Shown here: positions 27,041-35,505 of the stretch, in pieces
Layout: each line of letters begins with the position of its first letter
Numbering within the stretch: the first letter of the stretch is position 1
Assembly: GCF_000390185.1 (NCBI RefSeq)
Contig: NZ_AQHR01000004.1
Coordinates: 1-55,564 of the forward strand
Reading direction: 5' to 3'
Source: Lunatimonas lonarensis
GTDB taxonomy: Bacteria; Bacteroidota; Bacteroidia; Cytophagales; Cyclobacteriaceae
Length of the DNA: 55,564 nt
Translations under genes and position numbers: made by a program
The notes under the pieces: model-generated
The model's input: only the letters and a program-made list of their open reading frames with translations
Database searches by the model: none
Told to the model about the DNA's origin: nothing

Positions 27041-27102
27041 GCCCCTGATTGCCGGTATCCAACCAAACGTCAGGGGCACTTTAGGGCGACTTGCGCTTTT
27101 TT
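27041..27102 (+). terminator. Terminator region after the SDR gene
   Basis: GCCCCTGA (27041-27048) pairs with TCAGGGGC (27070-27077) and is followed by a smaller GCG/CGC hairpin with TTTTTT (27097-27102). It probably ends the SDR transcript before the convergent cytochrome gene. Confidence 0.6.
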
Positions 27103-27119
27103 ACCTGTTATAATTTTTT

Positions 27120-28091
27120 TTAATTGGAGGCCACGAAAACTGTGATGCGGTTTTCTACGGGGGGTATCGTCTTCAGGTAGGAATAGATTGCCCCTAAGTC
27201 TTCTTCGGTCATGCCTGCATACATGTACCAAGGCATTATGGTTTGAAAATCCGAACCGCCTACGGATGGTAATTCCTCCCTGTTTTGGTGGGCCTTAAAC
27301 TTTCCGACAAACGCCTCTTTTGTCCAGGAACCTATGCCTGTTTCATGTGGTGTGATATTCGCGGAAGTAAGTGTGCCCCAAGGTAGTAAAAACTCCCTTC
27401 CTCCGGCCATCGGCTCTCCCACGTACGCTCCATTTTCAAATTTGGTATGGCAATCGTAACAGGCGCTTGCGGTAACGAGGTATTTGCCGTAGGCAACCTG
27501 ATCTTGGGTTGAAGGTCTTTTTTCCGGTTCTGCTTTCTTTGGGACGGTTCGCATAATCAGGTTAAACGGGAAATCGGCCACAGAAGCCGGATGGTTGGTC
27601 GTAGCTGGCTCCAGAGTACGTATGTAGGCAATTACCGCCTCTATATCCGATGGATCTAATTTCCCATAGCTTTCGAAGGGCATGATGGGGAAAATTGGTT
27701 CCCCGTTTTTCCGGACGCCGGTGGTGATCAGGCGAAACAATTCGCCATCTGTCCAATCGCCGATGCCGGTTGGCGTGATGTTCGGTGAGATAAAGACACC
27801 GGGAAATCCCATCGTCTGATCAAATCGTTCCCCTCCATGTGCCTCGGTTCCTTCAATGGGAGGGCCACTAAAAACCCCGAAATCCCGCTGGGAATGGCAA
27901 TCAATACACTGCAATACATGGTAGGCAAGGTACTTGCCCCGCTCAATTTTCTCGGGAGTTATTTCCACCTTAAGGTCTGCCGGGGGTGGGCCTACATTGG
28001 GTAAGGCAAAAGAAACATAGAGAATTCCTGCAAGCGCAAGCAAGAGAAGTGCGGATACAGCTAGTAATCCGATTTTTAGCATAGTCTTCAT
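27120..28091 (-). CDS. Diheme cytochrome c
   Basis: This is a 323-residue periplasmic electron-transfer protein anchored or exported by an N-terminal hydrophobic helix (LLAVSALLLLALAGILYVSF). Two heme c attachment sites are visible, CIDCH near residue 63 and CYDCH near 211, each heading a cytochrome domain with candidate Met ligands in PIMPFES and TIMPWYMY. The architecture resembles the cytochrome subunits of membrane alcohol/aldehyde dehydrogenases. No dehydrogenase partner is adjacent, though the sugar-dehydrogenase/cytochrome fusion is 6 kb away on the same strand. The 143 bp before it are very AT-rich with no gene. Confidence 0.9.
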   Translation of the reverse strand: MKTMLKIGLLAVSALLLLALAGILYVSFALPNVGPPPADLKVEITPEKIERGKYLAYHVLQCIDCHSQRDFGVFSGPPIEGTEAHGGERFDQTMGFPGVFISPNITPTGIGDWTDGELFRLITTGVRKNGEPIFPIMPFESYGKLDPSDIEAVIAYIRTLEPATTNHPASVADFPFNLIMRTVPKKAEPEKRPSTQDQVAYGKYLVTASACYDCHTKFENGAYVGEPMAGGREFLLPWGTLTSANITPHETGIGSWTKEAFVGKFKAHQNREELPSVGGSDFQTIMPWYMYAGMTEEDLGAIYSYLKTIPPVENRITVFVASN

Positions 28092-28234
28092 AGAGTCAAT
28101 TAGGTTATTGTGTCTTGGTTAAAGGAGTGTAGTGGTTTCATAATAAAAATATATGTATCGTAAAAAAATCGGAATAAATATATGTAAAATAATTTTTAAT
28201 CCAAATTATTTACCTATAAAAAATCGTTTTTTGG

Positions 28235-29215
28235 TTACTTTCTTAGTAAATGGTCGATCATCTGCTCCAAGGTTTCTAGCTGGAGGGTTTGTTTTTCGCT
28301 CCGCAGGCTTATTTGGAAGGGATTATCGGAGACTTCGATGGAGTACGGCGTGGCATTAACGCCATACTTCCGGAGTATTTTATGAATCCACACTGTCAAG
28401 ACTTCCGGGCCACTTATGGTTATTGGCTCGTAGTCTTGCGTTTTAACCACCTTCGATGTCTTGGGATCAAAGAAATAACGGCCATCCGGAAAAAGTTGGT
28501 TAATGCCTCCGTTTATCACCAGATCCTCCGGTGTTCCAGCATGCAGGGTGCCTTTATCTGTCATGAGTAGCAGGCGGTCGGCGGTCTCCAAGGCAATATC
28601 CAAGTCATGCGTTACCACAAATACAGCTTTGTCTTTTTTGATCGCAAGCTCGCGTAGCAGGTACATGATTTCGAAGCGGTTTACGAGGTCCAGATGGGCT
28701 GTGGGCTCGTCTAGTATCAACAAGTCTCCATCTTGGGCCAAGGCCCGTGCGATCAGTGCTTTTTGGAGTTGTCCATCGGACAGTTCAGCGAGTGGTGCAT
28801 TCGAGGATTCTGCTATGTTTACATCCTCTAGGGCAGTGTGTATCGAGAGGAGGTCATTTTTTGAGAGACTCCCCAGCCAACCGGTATGGGGAATCCTTCC
28901 TAAGGCGACCATCTCCTGCACACGTATATTGCCCCTGACGATTCGGTCGGTGTAGACTACCGACACCATCCGCGCAATTTCTTCTTTCCCGATCTCGGAG
29001 ATAGGTCTTCCAGATAGGTACAGCTGTCCGGAAATAGGTGCTAATATGCCTAAAACTGTCTTAATCAGGGTCGACTTACCAACACCATTTGGCCCCATTA
29101 GACAAGTAACCTGTCCCTTGACAACAGAAAAATTCAAATTACGGAATAGAGGATGCCCCTGTTGGTATCCGATTTCCAGCTCCTTACACCAGATTGCGGG
29201 TTGTATTGCGTTCAT
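28235..29215 (-). CDS. btuD: Cobalamin/siderophore ABC importer ATPase (BtuD type)
   Basis: This is the cytoplasmic ATPase of a FecCD/BtuCD-type importer, 326 residues. Walker A GPNGVGKST, signature LSDGQLQKALIARAL, Walker B LLILDEPTAHLD and the switch His in VTHDLDIA are present in the first 240 residues. The remaining 80 residues (about 245-326) are an extension not present in short family members such as E. coli BtuD. It ends the minus-strand operon substrate-binding protein, permease, ATPase, with 12 bp between permease and ATPase. Specificity for cobalamin is inferred from the divergent riboswitch-controlled receptor; a heme or iron role is the alternative. Confidence 0.9.
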   Translation of the reverse strand: MNAIQPAIWCKELEIGYQQGHPLFRNLNFSVVKGQVTCLMGPNGVGKSTLIKTVLGILAPISGQLYLSGRPISEIGKEEIARMVSVVYTDRIVRGNIRVQEMVALGRIPHTGWLGSLSKNDLLSIHTALEDVNIAESSNAPLAELSDGQLQKALIARALAQDGDLLILDEPTAHLDLVNRFEIMYLLRELAIKKDKAVFVVTHDLDIALETADRLLLMTDKGTLHAGTPEDLVINGGINQLFPDGRYFFDPKTSKVVKTQDYEPITISGPEVLTVWIHKILRKYGVNATPYSIEVSDNPFQISLRSEKQTLQLETLEQMIDHLLRK

Positions 29216-29227
29216 GTATCTATCCGG

Positions 29228-30262
29228 CTAAAACTCCCTGCTTACATTTCGTTTGAAGACCAGCCAAATTACGACAGGGGCTCCCAGGAAGGAAGTGATC
29301 ACGTTTATCGGCAAGGTTTGCGCAGAACCTGGCAATTGGCTAATCGTATCGCAAAGTAGGAGCGTTATGGCTCCCAGCATGGCAGATCCTGCTATCAGCG
29401 TGAGATGATCGGAGGTTCTGAAAATTAATCTGGCTACGTGCGGGACGGCGATCCCAATAAAACCGATAGGGCCGCAGAATGCAGTGGTAGCACCGGTCAA
29501 CAATCCCGTGCTGATGATCATTTTCCAGCGCAAACGATCTACGGAGATCCCCATGCTTTGGGCATAATTCTCTCCCAAAAGCATGGCATTATAAGACTTG
29601 ACCGACAGGACTAAAGGTATGAGGCCGAGGAATGTTCCTGCCATGAATACCAAAAGCTGTGTCCACCCCGTGGTGCCTAGGCTGCCCATAGTCCAAACCG
29701 TATATAGCTTCAAGCTTTCGGCTTCGCTAAAATAGGCGATCAATGTGACGATAGAGGAAGCGAAACTGCCAAACATCAACCCAATGATCAGTAGGGTCAT
29801 ACTATCCTTTACCTTCCATGCGGCCAGACTTATAACCAATAAGACCACAAAGGAGCCAAGTGCCGCGGAAAAAAACAAGGACCATGGACCGTTACCGACA
29901 AGTGCCCCCAATGCGGGAATCCAAGCGCCTGCCATCATCCAAAGTGCTACTCCCAGCCCTGCACCGGAGCTAATACCCAGTACATAGGGCCCGGCCAATG
30001 GGTTCCGAAAAAACGTCTGCATTTGAAGGCCGCTTAGCGAAAGCCCAATACCCGCCAAAATGGCAGTCAGTGATTTGGGAAGACGGTAATGGACAATGAT
30101 CGTCTCCCAGGATTCTTTGGAGAAGGAAAATCCCATGAGCCTCCCTAAGATTTCAGGAACGGGAATTCGTATCGATCCCAAGCTGATGTTGGTCAGCCAA
30201 AGTAACAGCAGCACGATACTTCCAGCTGCAAACAGTGTCCGAAGGGATCTATAACCGTTCAT
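29228..30262 (-). CDS. btuC: FecCD/BtuC-type ABC importer permease
   Basis: This 344-residue inner-membrane protein has the ten-helix FecCD permease pattern. Recognisable stretches are LPKSLTAILAGIGLSLSG, the family's NPLAGPYVLGISSGAGLG, and the coupling region FCGPIGFIGIAVPHVARL. It overlaps the end of the substrate-binding-protein gene by 14 bp, which suggests translational coupling. It forms the channel with the downstream ATPase. Cobalamin is the inferred cargo from locus context. Confidence 0.92.
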   Translation of the reverse strand: MNGYRSLRTLFAAGSIVLLLLWLTNISLGSIRIPVPEILGRLMGFSFSKESWETIIVHYRLPKSLTAILAGIGLSLSGLQMQTFFRNPLAGPYVLGISSGAGLGVALWMMAGAWIPALGALVGNGPWSLFFSAALGSFVVLLVISLAAWKVKDSMTLLIIGLMFGSFASSIVTLIAYFSEAESLKLYTVWTMGSLGTTGWTQLLVFMAGTFLGLIPLVLSVKSYNAMLLGENYAQSMGISVDRLRWKMIISTGLLTGATTAFCGPIGFIGIAVPHVARLIFRTSDHLTLIAGSAMLGAITLLLCDTISQLPGSAQTLPINVITSFLGAPVVIWLVFKRNVSREF

Positions 30263-31439
30263 CTATCCGTTCATAAAAAAAGAGTTCGTAATCTGGCAGT
30301 AGGTCTGGATGCATGATTTTTATAAGATCCTTTAATACTAGGTCTGGGCGAATATAACCCAATTCGAAATATAGCAAGCCTCCTGTAGCACCTTTTTGGC
30401 CGGTGTAGGTGAAGATGTTTCCAGTCTGAAACGGCCGAAAGGCGATATATTTAGCATCTTGTTTGGCCAATGCTTGGCGAGAGGGATAGTCCGCTGCACC
30501 AATCCAAAAATCCGCCGATTCTGCACGGTCTAGGATGTATTCGTAGCTGAGGGTAAGCCCCCCCTTTCCCCTGTTTTCTTTAAATAGGTAGTCGCCACCC
30601 GCGTGCTCTATCAAAACGCTTGCCCATGAGTCCGATCCGGATGCGTACCAACTGTCGTTATACATGACGCCGGACATTACCCTGGGACGATGGATATCCA
30701 TTTTATCCTTTACCAGTTGCTGTGCTTCAATATACGACCTCGTTATTTCTTCGAATAGTTGGTCTGCCTGATCAGAGGTTCCTGTCAAAATACCGGTCAG
30801 TTTTATCCACTCAGCCACACCCAGTGGGTGCCCTTCCACGTAGTCGCCGTTAAGTATGATTGGGATACCAGCATTGGATAAAACGGAAATCTGCTGAAGG
30901 CTGTTTCCCACGGTTGAAACCATCAGCCAATCCGGTGAGAGATCCATTACGGACTCTACGTTAAGCGACGCCCCTGTACCTAGTTCCCGAACCTCGTTGG
31001 CCTCTATTCTGCCCCGTTGTAGCTCAGAGGAGATTAGCTCCCGTCCGGGGAATCCTCCCAGCAACCGCGTGACTCCCAACATATCCAAATGGGGGATATG
31101 TGTGGTCGAAGTGACGGCCACTGTTTCTGCAGGCAGACGGACGATTGCATCAAAGTCTATCTGTGCCGGCAGGTCGGGCAGGGTAGAGTCCCCTTGGATT
31201 ACAAGGTAATGATAGGAGCGGTCGGCCTTGGGAAATGCCTCCAGCACTTCGACCCAGTAGTTATCGCCTGATTTCTTAACAGAAAAGCCCTTGGCGAAGC
31301 GTAGTGGAAGATCCTCCCAAGTACCGTAGGAAACCGGTTTACTCGCCTGTCCACATGCCAGAGCCAGCATGGACACAACACCGAAGAATAGGGGAAAGAG
31401 GGAGGAAGGTTTCACTGTTTTTTTTCCAAAATAAGCCAT
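30249..31439 (-). CDS. btuF: Periplasmic substrate-binding lipoprotein of the B12-type importer
   Basis: This product (396 residues from the ATG at 31439) has a lipoprotein signal ending LALACGQ and the class III binding-protein fold (TroA/BtuF-like), with LLGGFPGRELISSELQRGRI, VESVMDLSPDWLMVST and a long helix QADQLFEEITRSYIEA joining the two lobes. Residue choice after the Cys (GQASK) has no acidic signal, which fits retention on the periplasmic side. It is the first gene of the importer operon and lies back to back with the riboswitch-controlled receptor. Cargo is inferred as cobalamin or another corrinoid. The frame extends to a TTG at 31463, judged less likely. Confidence 0.88.
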   Translation of the reverse strand: MAYFGKKTVKPSSLFPLFFGVVSMLALACGQASKPVSYGTWEDLPLRFAKGFSVKKSGDNYWVEVLEAFPKADRSYHYLVIQGDSTLPDLPAQIDFDAIVRLPAETVAVTSTTHIPHLDMLGVTRLLGGFPGRELISSELQRGRIEANEVRELGTGASLNVESVMDLSPDWLMVSTVGNSLQQISVLSNAGIPIILNGDYVEGHPLGVAEWIKLTGILTGTSDQADQLFEEITRSYIEAQQLVKDKMDIHRPRVMSGVMYNDSWYASGSDSWASVLIEHAGGDYLFKENRGKGGLTLSYEYILDRAESADFWIGAADYPSRQALAKQDAKYIAFRPFQTGNIFTYTGQKGATGGLLYFELGYIRPDLVLKDLIKIMHPDLLPDYELFFYERIDERL

Positions 31440-31501
31440 TGTTTTTTCTGCATCCAAAAACAATAATTGGGCAAGGTATTTTTTGCCTCCCGTTTTTGGG
31501 C

Positions 31502-31509
31502 TATGTTTG
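31502..31509 (+). promoter_or_regulatory. Promoter -7 box of the riboswitch-btuB transcript
   Basis: TATGTTTG is an exact TAnnTTTG match ending 5 bases before the first paired base of the riboswitch, where a start point is expected. A TTTTG lies upstream at 31481-31485 with a spacer of 16, shorter than usual. Confidence 0.6.
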
Positions 31510-31513
31510 CGAT

Positions 31514-31705
31514 GAAATTTGGTTTCTGAGCTCTAGCCAGGGCAAGGAATTAAAAGGGAATCCGGTAAAAGCCGGAGCTGTCCCCGCAACTGTAACCCCT
31601 ATCGGTAAAGGCCGATAAGTGATCTGTGCCACAACGCCATTGCGTCCATTTTGGGATGTGAGAAGGCCCACAGATCCAGGGAAGCCAGGAGACCTGCCAT
31701 ATTTC
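31514..31705 (+). ncRNA. Cobalamin riboswitch
   Basis: The leader carries the conserved core of the adenosylcobalamin-class riboswitch: a GGGAATCCGGT stretch near 31556, GCTGTCCCCGCAACTGTAA near 31577, and the B12 box AAGCCAGGAGACCTGCC at 31682-31698. GAAATTTGG (31514-31522) can pair with CCATATTTC (31697-31705) with one mismatch, closing the element as P1. It lies on the plus strand, directly before the TonB-dependent receptor, and does not cover the divergent importer operon. High cobalamin should lower expression of the receptor and the following lipoprotein. Confidence 0.96.
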
Positions 31706-31791
31706 GACTATTCAAAGCTTTCGGGTGAAAGGCTTGGGAATACGCAATGGTGCTTTCTATGGAATGCCGCGTTTTTATTCGGTGTTTTTCC

Positions 31792-31834
31792 ATGCTCCTA
31801 TATCCTGGATAGAGGGGTGCATGTTCGTTTTTTC
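31792..31834 (+). terminator. Putative expression-platform terminator of the cobalamin riboswitch
   Basis: ATGC at 31792 pairs with GCAT ending 31822, continuing through CC/GG pairs to an inner TATCC/GGATA stem, and TTCGTTTTTT follows. It lies between the aptamer and the receptor gene, consistent with transcription attenuation. The competing antiterminator was not worked out. Confidence 0.6.
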
Positions 31835-31897
31835 CATTTCTTTTGTATGCAGTTTTGAGTAGCTGGATGAAATGTTCATGCTAAAATCAAAAGCGAA

Positions 31898-33772
31898 TTG
31901 TTGCTGGGAACTCTTATTCTTTGGTATTTGGGATTGTTTTCAGGCGAAGTATCTACTCCGGGAGATACCTTGTTGTTACAACCTGTGGAAGTCAAAGCCT
32001 CTTCGCTAGAACGATTTTCACGGGGGCAACAGGTTATATCAATTGATAGTGTAGCCCTTCGAGATCTCAGCGGTCTTACCCTGTCTGAATTGTTACAGCG
32101 CCGTTCAGGGTTGTTTGTCAGGCAATATGGCCCGGGTATGATAGCTTCTCTCACCATGAGGGGCACCTCCGCAGGTCATAATGCATTTTTTTGGAATGGG
32201 CTTCCGATAAATTCTCCCTCACTTGGCCAGATGGATCTCTCTCTCCTTCCGCTATCGGGTACGGATAGGGTTCAGATTCACATGGGTAGCAGCGGGGCGA
32301 ACTACGGGACGGATGCCATAGGTGGAGCTATTCACCTGAGCAGTGATGTGATGGGCGGAACGGGCTGGATGGCCGAAGCTTCCAGCGGCGTTGGGAGTTT
32401 TGGACTGAACAGGCAGGAGGTTCAAATCGGCTTTTCAAATTCCCAGGTGGGAAGCCGATCCCGATTCTATCGCCTACAAGCCCCAAATCGATACCCATTT
32501 CGTAATATGGGCAAGATCGGCTTGCCGGTAGAAATCCAAGAACATGCTGGGGTGAATCAAATGGGGCTAATGCAGGATTTGGTTTGGAGGGTAGGAGTCA
32601 ATAGCCAGCTTTCCAGCTCCTTTTGGTGGAATGCTGCCCACCGGGATGTTCAGCCGGTTATGGGATCCAATTCCACGGACGTTCAGTCGGACCAAAGCAC
32701 GCGCTGGGTGCTTGATTTTAATCGGACTACCGAAAACCGCCACCTAAACCTGAAGGCAGGCTGGGTAAGGGACGAGATGGTTTTTAATCGATCGGATGTA
32801 AACATTACCCAACAGTTTTTGCTGGCTGGTGAATTGGATTGGTCTTTGGGATCCAGGTTGGAGTTTAAGTCTGGAAGCAGGGCAACCTATATACTCGGAA
32901 AGCTCAGCACCTATGAGGCCACGGATAACAGGATAGAAATTTACCAAGCTGTAAATTTTAACGCCAGCCCGGATATGGTGGTTTCCGTGAACCTGCGGCA
33001 ATTGGTATTTGAAGGCGAGTTTGCCCCTTTTTCCCCGAGTTTGGGGATCGATTGGTCTCTGCTCCAACAAAATGGGCATCAGTTGACAGGCAAAGTTGCC
33101 GGGGCCAGGAGTTTTAAGGTGCCCACATTAAACGACCGCTTTTGGGTGCCGGGAGGCAACCCTGACCTGAAATCCGAAAACGCACTCAGTGGAGAATTGG
33201 GTTTTCTCTATCGGTATACCGATTCCAAATACGCTTGGGAGACCCGCGTTTCCTACTATGATATGCAGGTGGACAATTGGATCCTTTGGCTGCCGGGCGA
33301 TGTCTATTGGAGTCCAAGAAACGTACGGAAAGTTTCCAGTCATGGGATGGATCTTTTTTTCTCAGGCCATCGACAATCGGGGAAATGGAAGACTGGGCTG
33401 TCCGGTTCTTTGTCTTTAAATCAGGCTGTAATCCTCCGGTCGGATGGCAACAACATCCATGAAATCGGAAAAATCCTCCCTTACACACCCGGAACCAAAG
33501 CTCAGCTCGGCCTAGATGTACACCGCGAGTCATTACAGTTTTTCATAAACGGGCATCGTGTAGGCCAGCGGTTTGTCAGCATTGACAACCAAAGCGCGTT
33601 GGCTGGCTATCAGCTTTTTGATACAGGATGGCGCTATGAGCGAGCATTCAACAGGCAGGTGGTCTCTCTGGGTTTTCAGGTCAATAATTTCCTGAATACC
33701 AGGTATGAAGTTTTGCGGCTACGGCCAATGCCGGGAAGAAATTTTGAATTAAATATAACCTACAAACTATGA
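31898..33772 (+). CDS. btuB: TonB-dependent outer-membrane receptor, BtuB type
   Basis: This is a 624-residue outer-membrane gated barrel. The plug domain starts after a signal sequence with a region near QPVEVKASS, then LSELLQRRSGLFVRQYGPGM and SLTMRGTSAGHNAFFWNG, the usual plug strands. The C-terminus ends in aromatic barrel strands (FELNITYKL). Vitamin B12 is the inferred cargo because a cobalamin riboswitch leads directly into the gene and a BtuG-like lipoprotein follows with a 4-bp overlap. No ATG exists in frame near the N-terminus; the first candidates are TTG 31898 or 31901. An ATG at 31878 is in another frame, so a rare start or a small sequence error are both possible. Confidence 0.9.
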   Translation: MLLGTLILWYLGLFSGEVSTPGDTLLLQPVEVKASSLERFSRGQQVISIDSVALRDLSGLTLSELLQRRSGLFVRQYGPGMIASLTMRGTSAGHNAFFWNGLPINSPSLGQMDLSLLPLSGTDRVQIHMGSSGANYGTDAIGGAIHLSSDVMGGTGWMAEASSGVGSFGLNRQEVQIGFSNSQVGSRSRFYRLQAPNRYPFRNMGKIGLPVEIQEHAGVNQMGLMQDLVWRVGVNSQLSSSFWWNAAHRDVQPVMGSNSTDVQSDQSTRWVLDFNRTTENRHLNLKAGWVRDEMVFNRSDVNITQQFLLAGELDWSLGSRLEFKSGSRATYILGKLSTYEATDNRIEIYQAVNFNASPDMVVSVNLRQLVFEGEFAPFSPSLGIDWSLLQQNGHQLTGKVAGARSFKVPTLNDRFWVPGGNPDLKSENALSGELGFLYRYTDSKYAWETRVSYYDMQVDNWILWLPGDVYWSPRNVRKVSSHGMDLFFSGHRQSGKWKTGLSGSLSLNQAVILRSDGNNIHEIGKILPYTPGTKAQLGLDVHRESLQFFINGHRVGQRFVSIDNQSALAGYQLFDTGWRYERAFNRQVVSLGFQVNNFLNTRYEVLRLRPMPGRNFELNITYKL

Positions 33773-34830
33773 AGATTTATCCGTTTTTAAAGAATCTGAG
33801 CCTTGTGTACGTATTGGCTCTAGTTGTGTCCTGTGTCGGCGATCCTATTGAGCAACCGATAGGGAAATTTGAATCAGGCGTTTTGATCATCAATGAGGGT
33901 TCCTTTGGGGCAAATGACGGCGATATTCATCATTATGATCCGATCTCTGGCGATTTGCAGCCAAACGTGTTTGAATCGGCCAATGCCAGGCCTTTCGCAG
34001 GGCTGATCCAACAGGTTAGAGTGGTGGATGGACTGGCCTACATCGTTGCGAATACAGGGAAGGTGGAGATTGTACAGGCTGCTGATTTTCGCAGTGTGGG
34101 GGCGGTAAATGACAGCAAACTCAAGATCCCAAGAGATCTGCAAGTAATAGGGCAGAAGCTTTTTATAAGTGATTATGGTCCCTACGATGAAAACTGGAAC
34201 AATACAGAGTCCTTTGTGGCGGTGGTCAACGGACTGCAAGGAGGTGCGGTTCATAAGCAGATTCCAGTTCCCAGTAGACCAGAAGGTATGGCTCTTATTG
34301 GTTCAGAACTCTGGGCCGCCTGTGCTTCGGGCTCGCAGCTTGTGGTCATCAATCCAGCGACGGAAGAAGTTGCCCGTACGGTCGAGGTGTCCGCGGGTTC
34401 TCCACATTTCTTTGTTCAATTTGGCGCCAATTGGTATGTGTATGCAATGGATGCAGAGCGAGTATATTTTCATCGGATCAATCATTCTGCCTATTCAATC
34501 AGCGAAACTATCTCCATCCCATTGGCGAACGCTATATATAATGGAAATTTTACGATGGGCACTAACGGCGACGTATACATCATTACTACTTCAGGAGCTT
34601 CCGCTAGGGTAGCCAAGGTGTCTATTGAAACGGGAGTCGTTTTGGACGCCGAGTATTTTGTGGGATCAAATTTTTACGGGTTGGGATTTGATTCATCCTC
34701 AAATACTTTATACGTAGGGGATCATGCTGGCTGGCAAGGGAATGGCCAAGTTTGGAAGGTGGGTCCCTCTGGAAGCTTGATCGACAGCTTTCAGGCTGGT
34801 CGAGGCCCCTCCGGTTTTCTTTTTAGGTAG
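33769..34830 (+). CDS. BtuG-like beta-propeller surface lipoprotein
   Basis: The 353-residue product is a lipoprotein (SLVYVLALVVSC) followed by a YncE-like seven-blade propeller, with repeated blades such as VDGLAYIVANTGKVEIV, IGSELWAACASGSQLVVINP and TNGDVYIITTSGASA. In Bacteroides, BtuG lipoproteins of this fold sit beside BtuB and capture cobalamin with very high affinity. The match here rests on fold, size and the position immediately after btuB under the riboswitch, with a 4-bp overlap. An Asp lies soon after the lipid Cys (VGDPIE), compatible with surface export. It ends in a strong terminator. Binding itself is not shown by sequence. Confidence 0.8.
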   Translation: MKIYPFLKNLSLVYVLALVVSCVGDPIEQPIGKFESGVLIINEGSFGANDGDIHHYDPISGDLQPNVFESANARPFAGLIQQVRVVDGLAYIVANTGKVEIVQAADFRSVGAVNDSKLKIPRDLQVIGQKLFISDYGPYDENWNNTESFVAVVNGLQGGAVHKQIPVPSRPEGMALIGSELWAACASGSQLVVINPATEEVARTVEVSAGSPHFFVQFGANWYVYAMDAERVYFHRINHSAYSISETISIPLANAIYNGNFTMGTNGDVYIITTSGASARVAKVSIETGVVLDAEYFVGSNFYGLGFDSSSNTLYVGDHAGWQGNGQVWKVGPSGSLIDSFQAGRGPSGFLFR

Positions 34831-34853
34831 GGAGGGGGACTATTTCTCTTGAG

Positions 34854-34897
34854 AACCAACCGACGGTAGGGATTGTCCCCGGTCGGTTGGTTTTTTT
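34854..34897 (+). terminator. Intrinsic terminator after the btuB-btuG-like operon
   Basis: AACCAACCGAC (34854-34864) pairs perfectly with GTCGGTTGGTT (34882-34892) and a run of seven T follows (34891-34897). Confidence 0.9.
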
Positions 34898-34899
34898 GT

Positions 34900-35502
34900 C
34901 TAGAGGAAAATCAACCCTACAGCTACTGTTAAACTGCGGTACGTAATTTGATCCTTTCGTAAGTATATCCAGTCGGCGGGATTGGAGAGGCTGGGCGTTT
35001 GCACGGCAGTGTTGGCGCTGGGGAGACCTTGATAAAAACGGCTGGATTGATGCTTGTAACCCACTAGAAAACTCCAAGCTGAGTTCCCCTTGTTATTGAT
35101 TCGTAACCCTACCGTCGGATGGGCCATAAGCCCACCCTCAAACCAAGAAAGGTTGTTCCACTCGGATTCCATTTTTTTTTCCAGCACCGTGGAGCCATAT
35201 CCCAAATCCATACCTGCCATCCAGCTTGTTTTTTGGAGGGGATCCAAAACCCCTCGCCATCCGACTCCAAACGGGACGACTGTGAGCAGCGGGTAGGAGT
35301 CGGCGCCGAGTATAAACCCAAAAAGGTGGTTTGGATGGAACTGAACTGCGTGTAGCGTCTTGATGCTTTGATTGACCCTTATTCCAACCTCATCCGATCC
35401 CATTGATGCGCCCAGTTCAAGGTGAAGTACATACGGTGCACCTTTTTCTTGTGCCCATAACGGTGCACTCCATAAACACAGAAAAGCAATGACCCAGCGC
35501 AT
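34900..35502 (-). CDS. Hypothetical outer-membrane beta-barrel protein
   Basis: I do not recognise a named family for this 200-residue product. It has a signal peptide ending PLWAQ, then alternating polar/hydrophobic strands with many aromatics (HLELGASMGSDEVGIRV, GWRGVLDPLQKTSWMAGMDLGYG, SAWSFLVGYKHQSSRFYQ) and a last strand ending VGLIFL, the typical form of a small outer-membrane barrel. It starts 3 bp after the LVIVD lipoprotein gene, so the two are one operon. It converges on the btuB-btuG-like operon across a terminator. A role with the lipoprotein at the outer membrane is inferred from position only. Confidence 0.72.
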   Translation of the reverse strand: MRWVIAFLCLWSAPLWAQEKGAPYVLHLELGASMGSDEVGIRVNQSIKTLHAVQFHPNHLFGFILGADSYPLLTVVPFGVGWRGVLDPLQKTSWMAGMDLGYGSTVLEKKMESEWNNLSWFEGGLMAHPTVGLRINNKGNSAWSFLVGYKHQSSRFYQGLPSANTAVQTPSLSNPADWIYLRKDQITYRSLTVAVGLIFL

Positions 35503-35505
35503 CGA

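Noticed and set aside
31868-33772. btuB as a pseudogene because it lacks an ATG
   Set aside because: The 624-codon frame is intact with plug and barrel features and sits under a full riboswitch, so an alternative start or a local sequence error is more likely.
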